A stretch of 8,236 nucleotides of DNA from an uncultured Eubacteriales bacterium (lineage in GTDB: Bacteria > Bacillota > Clostridia > Oscillospirales > CAG-272). The stretch lies in NCBI GenBank assembly GCA_934446285.1, contig CAKSEI010000061.1, positions 1 to 8,236 on the forward strand. The letters are read 5' to 3'. Position numbers and translations under genes: made by a program. This document shows positions 6,003 through 8,236 of the stretch, in pieces (the first letter of the stretch is position 1; every line of letters starts with the position of its first letter). The notes below the pieces were generated by a model. That model did no database searches. It was given only the letters and a program-made list of their open reading frames with translations, and was not told the origin of the DNA.

Positions 6003-6752
6003 ATGGCGCACAAGGCACTGATAGGCGGCACGGCGTATGGCATCATCGGCGGTCGGACGCTCATCGGCGGCACGGGGTACGGCATCAGCAAGGGCAGGAC
6101 GCTGGTCGGCGGGACGGGGTATGACATTGCGTTCGGGGCGGCGGAAAAGGCGCTGAGCAGTATTACACCGGGAAGCACTGTAAAGCTGAACGAAAGCGGC
6201 AGTCCGGTGGAGTTCTATGTTGCGATGCACAATTACGAAAAAGCATTGAACGGGAACCGGACTTTGCTGGTGCGAAAGGACTGCACTGCTACAGGTGCGT
6301 GGAACCCTTTGGCCCTCAATGCATACGCAAATAGCGCCATCGACAAGCAGCTGAACGGGACGTATAAACAGAAGTTGGATTCCGGGATACAGTCGGCCAT
6401 TGGAACGACCAGTTTTTATTATACCTCGAACGGCTCCACTGCCAGTACGTCTGTTTTATCCCGTTCCGTGTTTTCGCTGTCGGCCACAGAACTGGGCGGA
6501 ACCGATGAAATGCTCAACACAGAGGGAACACGGCTTCTCTTATACAGAATGCTGCAAGTTGCATTTCTGAATGGCAACGCCGTTCCGCAATGGACTCGGT
6601 CTCCAACACGAGACGGCAATTCAAAGGTATACCTGTTCTCGTCAACCGGTGTCCTCGGCAACGCGGCAGCCACAACCAAAATTGGAATCCGGCCCTGCTT
6701 CACCCTTCCGGGGACAACACTGGTGGACGCAGATAACAACGTGATTGCATGA
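6003..6752 (+). CDS. Phage tail tip protein with IGGT repeats and DUF6273-like domain
   Basis: The protein has 249 residues and begins nine bases after the fibre stop, with GAGGTGA upstream. Residues about 4-46 are three copies of a 14-residue unit (LIGGTGYGI-x-x-GRT type). Residues about 60-249 resemble the DUF6273-like domains of gut Firmicute phage and surface proteins: WNPLALNAYANSAID, LNGTYKQKLDSGIQSAIG, a serine-rich SRSVFSLSATELGG, QWTRSP, and the closing GIRPCFTLPG. The family name is from memory. A place directly after the long fibre suggests a distal tip or fibre partner that contacts the host; this is inferred. Its stop codon abuts the A-run of the opposing hicAB terminator. No reverse transcriptase or template repeat is visible in this window. 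Confidence 0.75.
   Translation: MAHKALIGGTAYGIIGGRTLIGGTGYGISKGRTLVGGTGYDIAFGAAEKALSSITPGSTVKLNESGSPVEFYVAMHNYEKALNGNRTLLVRKDCTATGAWNPLALNAYANSAIDKQLNGTYKQKLDSGIQSAIGTTSFYYTSNGSTASTSVLSRSVFSLSATELGGTDEMLNTEGTRLLLYRMLQVAFLNGNAVPQWTRSPTRDGNSKVYLFSSTGVLGNAAATTKIGIRPCFTLPGTTLVDADNNVIA
6012..6140 (+). repeat. Three tandem IGGTxY repeats
   Basis: About 14 codons per unit: ALIGGTAYGIIGGR, TLIGGTGYGISKGR, TLVGGTGYDIAFGA. The regular Gly and hydrophobic pattern suggests a short beta-helix or beta-spiral stalk joining the tip domain to the fibre. Confidence 0.85.
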
Positions 6753-6777
6753 AAAAAGCCGCCCCGGAGGGGGCGGC
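6752..6777 (-). terminator. Intrinsic terminator of hicAB
   Basis: On the minus strand an 8-bp GC stem (GCCGCCCC paired with GGGGCGGC at 6758-6765/6770-6777, loop of four) is followed by six T. It lies just after the hicB stop. On the + strand the hairpin is preceded by A and is not followed by a T-run, so it should stop only leftward transcription efficiently. Confidence 0.85.
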
Positions 6778-6783
6778 GTGGGG

Positions 6784-7188
6784 TCAGGAACACTGAGCCT
6801 GATAGATTTTGACGAGCGCGTCGGAGAGCACCTGAGAGAAGTTGACGTGCTGTTTCTCGGCAAAGGTATTCAGCCACGCGGGGATCGTGAGATTTTTCCG
6901 CACGGCCTTGTCCCCGTACTTTTCGGCGTATGCATCCATGTCCAATACGATGGCGCTGACGAATTCACCGTCGGCGGCGTGGATGGACGCAGGGGAGCTT
7001 GCCGGCGGGATGGCGTTTCCGTCCTCAAGTTCCCCAAGCACCCAGCCGGACGCGGCGTCCTCCGCCATTTCCACGGCTTCGGCCAGCGTAGCGCCCTCAG
7101 TCACGCATCCGGGCAGATCGGGGAACTCGACGGTGTAGCCGTCTCCGGTATCCCAAGGGCTGAACAAAGCGGGATATACGAGCTTCAT
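6784..7188 (-). CDS. hicB: HicB-family antitoxin
   Basis: The 134-residue protein starts at the ATG at 7188-7186, five bases after GGAGGAG on the minus strand. Residues 1 to about 60 match the HicB partial RNase H fold: a YPALFSP strand, GYTVEFPDLPGCVTEG, then TLAEAVEMAEDA. Residues about 95-130 read as a ribbon-helix-helix DNA-binding domain (AVRKNLTIPAWLNTFAEKQ, then FSQVLSDALVKI). HicB binds and neutralises HicA and represses the hicAB promoter. The gene lies downstream of hicA in the usual toxin-first order, with a 35-base gap. It is on the strand opposite to the tail genes, with its own terminator right after the stop. Both domains look complete. Confidence 0.93.
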   Translation of the reverse strand: MKLVYPALFSPWDTGDGYTVEFPDLPGCVTEGATLAEAVEMAEDAASGWVLGELEDGNAIPPASSPASIHAADGEFVSAIVLDMDAYAEKYGDKAVRKNLTIPAWLNTFAEKQHVNFSQVLSDALVKIYQAQCS

Positions 7189-7193
7189 ATGAT

Positions 7194-7200
7194 CTCCTCC
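7194..7200 (-). promoter_or_regulatory. Ribosome binding site of hicB
   Basis: GGAGGAG on the minus strand, five bases before the ATG at 7188. It rules out the longer reading from 7260, whose extra 24 residues do not resemble HicB and would overlap hicA. The strong site, against a weaker one for hicA, fits the need for excess antitoxin. Confidence 0.85.
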
Positions 7201-7223
7201 TGTTAGGTCTGGCAGCAACGGGG

Positions 7224-7412
7224 TCATTTCAACCCCGCCTGCCGCATGATGCTGTTCCATGTTTTGATGTTCAGGTCTTTTCTGTTTGCGGGTATCGTTA
7301 CCTTCCCGGGTTTCGTGGGGTGCTTAAAGTGGATGTGATCGCCTTTTGTGGAGTGATAGCACCATCCATCGGCGCGGATCACCCGTTCCGCTTCCGCCGA
7401 ACTGTGGTTCAT
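7224..7412 (-). CDS. hicA: HicA-family mRNA interferase toxin
   Basis: The 62-residue protein has the usual HicA size and double-stranded RNA-binding-like fold pattern: a helix, DGWCYHSTKGDHIHFKHP, a strand VTIPAN, then KDLNIKTWNSIMRQAGL. The catalytic His of the family, in the G-[SD]-H motif, is His26 (KGDH), so the toxin looks active. HicA cleaves mRNA and stops growth when HicB is lost. It is the first gene after the consensus minus-strand promoter, with a GAGGGG-type ribosome site about 8-10 bases before ATG. In a prophage the pair may stabilise the element or defend against other phages; which one is not shown by sequence. Confidence 0.94.
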   Translation of the reverse strand: MNHSSAEAERVIRADGWCYHSTKGDHIHFKHPTKPGKVTIPANRKDLNIKTWNSIMRQAGLK

Positions 7413-7434
7413 ACTGTTCCCCCCTCACAATCAT

Positions 7435-7463
7435 ATTATACGCATTATGCGCATACATGTCAA
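7435..7463 (-). promoter_or_regulatory. Consensus sigma-A promoter of hicAB
   Basis: On the minus strand, TTGACA (7463-7458) is followed by exactly 17 bases and TATAAT (7440-7435). Both boxes match consensus perfectly. The hicA start codon is 22 bases downstream of the -10 box, leaving a short leader with the ribosome site. Confidence 0.93.
7437..7455. promoter_or_regulatory. Putative HicB operator in the promoter spacer
   Basis: A perfect 10-bp palindrome, TATGCGCATA, lies at 7446-7455 between the -35 and -10 boxes. Next to it is a near copy, TATACGCAT at 7437-7445 (one mismatch to TATGCGCAT), which overlaps the -10 box. Two adjacent half-site-like copies across the core promoter fit autorepression by the ribbon-helix-helix domain of HicB. 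Binding is inferred. Confidence 0.7.
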
Positions 7464-7506
7464 GATGAATTTTTACCGCAATTAGAACACGAAGGGAGAA
7501 GAAAAC

Positions 7507-7905
7507 ATGATCTATGTGAAAATCAACGGCACGGAGTATCCCGCGCAGATCACGGGGACGCTCCGGGACCGGTCGTGGGATGACCGGGACAGCAAGACCG
7601 TCACCCTGACCATGAGCTATGCCACGGCGGCGGAGCTGTTCGTGGACAACGCTGCGTGGTCCATCGTCCAGCGGGACACCGTGGCCAAGATGACCGAGGA
7701 CGGCCTTGCGGTGGTGGACGCCTCCGGCAGCCCCGTGATGGAAGAACAGGTACAGGAGTGGGACAACAGCGAGTACAGCATGGCCGGGTCTATCACGGAC
7801 AACCGGGACGGCACGGTGAGCGTAAAGATGGGTAAGCCCACGGAGGCGGAGACGCTGAGGGCACAGCTCAGCGAGATCGAGGAGGTATATGACAATGCAG
7901 GCTGA
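7507..7905 (+). CDS. Small phage protein of unknown function
   Basis: The 132-residue protein has AGGGAG at 7493-7498, eight bases before ATG. The first two thirds are beta-rich (MIYVKINGTEYPAQITGTL, KTVTLTMSYATAAELF). The last third has a charged helix (TEAETLRAQLSEIEEVYDNAG). There is no signal peptide or membrane segment. I recall similar small proteins next to tail and lysis genes in clostridial prophages but know no function. It overlaps the next gene by 11 bases, so the two are probably coupled. No clear + strand promoter was seen in front of it. It probably depends on late transcription coming through the hicAB cassette. Confidence 0.75.
   Translation: MIYVKINGTEYPAQITGTLRDRSWDDRDSKTVTLTMSYATAAELFVDNAAWSIVQRDTVAKMTEDGLAVVDASGSPVMEEQVQEWDNSEYSMAGSITDNRDGTVSVKMGKPTEAETLRAQLSEIEEVYDNAG
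7880..7885 (+). promoter_or_regulatory. Ribosome binding site that fixes the start at 7895
   Basis: AGGAGG is nine bases before ATG 7895 but only three bases before the alternative in-frame ATG at 7889, so the later codon is preferred. Confidence 0.75.
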
Positions 7906-8203
7906 GAAGCTGAACGCCATCAAGGGCGCGGTCAGGGACGGGCGGATGGTGCAGAACGCGGGCGGCATCTCCGTCGCAACGGAGCAGAGCGACAAGCTGG
8001 GCTTTGACTGGCGCGTTTACTCCGTCAACGACGTGGTGGTGCGGAAGGATTACATCGAGCAGGAAAACCCCGTGGGCACCAGCGCGGACAACCCCATCGA
8101 ATATGCGGAGGGTACGCCGCTCATCAACAATGCCTTTTACCGGAAGGACGGAAAGATCTACGTCTGGATGGAGGAGTGGGTAGAGTGGACGGAAGCCGGG
8201 TGA
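7895..8203 (+). CDS. Small phage tail-associated protein of unknown function
   Basis: From ATG 7895 the protein has 102 residues (MQAEKLNAIKGAVRDG and on). The N-terminus is a short charged helix. The C-terminal part (NPIEYAEGTPLINNAFYR, then IYVWMEEWVEW) is aromatic and beta-like, resembling short C-terminal segments I recall from phage tail proteins, where they may be carbohydrate-binding or assembly elements. It overlaps the previous gene by 11 bases and its stop overlaps a possible next start (TGATG at 8201-8205), so this is a tightly coupled group. Function unknown. Confidence 0.72.
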   Translation: MQAEKLNAIKGAVRDGRMVQNAGGISVATEQSDKLGFDWRVYSVNDVVVRKDYIEQENPVGTSADNPIEYAEGTPLINNAFYRKDGKIYVWMEEWVEWTEAG

Positions 8204-8220
8204 TGCACGGAGGCGGGCAG

Positions 8221-8236
8221 ATGGTGACGCGGAAGA
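8221..8236 (+). CDS. Start of a further phage gene, cut by the right edge
   Basis: ATG at 8221 follows GGAGG at 8209-8213 with normal spacing, and encodes MVTRK before the window ends. An in-frame ATG at 8203 overlaps the previous stop and would add six residues, mostly Gly. Too short to identify; an endolysin or further tail gene would fit the position. Confidence 0.55.

Noticed and set aside
6758..6777. Terminator for the + strand tail operon
   Set aside because: The hairpin is followed on the + strand by GTGGGGTC and not by a T-run, so it is assigned to the minus strand only.
6784..7260. Longer hicB start at 7260
   Set aside because: The extra 24 residues do not match the family and would overlap hicA; a strong ribosome site points to 7188.
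1..8236. CRISPR array, tRNA, rRNA, insertion sequence or attachment site
   Set aside because: No regularly spaced repeats, cloverleaf, transposase or terminal inverted repeats were found on reading both strands. The repeats seen are protein-level collagen and linker units.

Overview
The window is a late structural (tail or baseplate) segment of a prophage or temperate phage. Its host is probably a GC-rich gut Firmicute of the Oscillospiraceae/Clostridia type. The evidence is the high GC, strong AGGAGG ribosome sites, tightly chained genes with 0-14 nt gaps or small overlaps, collagen-like and coiled-coil fibre proteins, and a two-gene membrane/holin-like pair. The taxonomic call is inference from style; there is no marker gene.

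Layout. Bases 3-836 hold the 3' end of a tail protein: a fibronectin-III-like domain, a short beta module, and a 117-residue C-terminal region that is about 32% tyrosine (37 Tyr). Next come a radical SAM enzyme with a SPASM-like cysteine-rich C-terminus (850-1800) and a GT8-type glycosyltransferase with a DAD motif (1802-2608). Then follow a short baseplate/fibre protein (2622-3380), a membrane-anchored coiled-coil protein (3393-3647), a small two-helix holin-like protein (3644-3895), a long collagen-containing fibre (3909-5993) that shares its N-terminal domain with the short protein, and a tip protein with three IGGT repeats and a DUF6273-like domain (6003-6752). All of these are on the + strand and read as one operon with no terminator seen between them.

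Bases 6752-7463 hold an opposite-strand cassette: a hicA-hicB toxin-antitoxin pair with its own consensus promoter (TTGACA-17-TATAAT), a 10-bp palindrome inside that promoter, and its own intrinsic terminator. It looks like a moron inserted into the late operon. After it, + strand genes resume: two small phage proteins (7507-7905 and 7895-8203) and the first codons of another gene at the right edge.

The most interesting reading is that the first three genes form a unit. A tail protein ends in a tyrosine-dense, cysteine-free domain, and it is followed at once by two enzymes of classes known to modify proteins or peptides: radical SAM/SPASM, and GT8, the family that includes glycogenin, which glucosylates a tyrosine. 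I propose, as inference only, a phage-encoded system that post-translationally modifies the tyrosines of its own tail protein. Supporting oddities are the absence of an N-terminal peptide-recognition domain on the radical SAM enzyme and of any visible protease or exporter.
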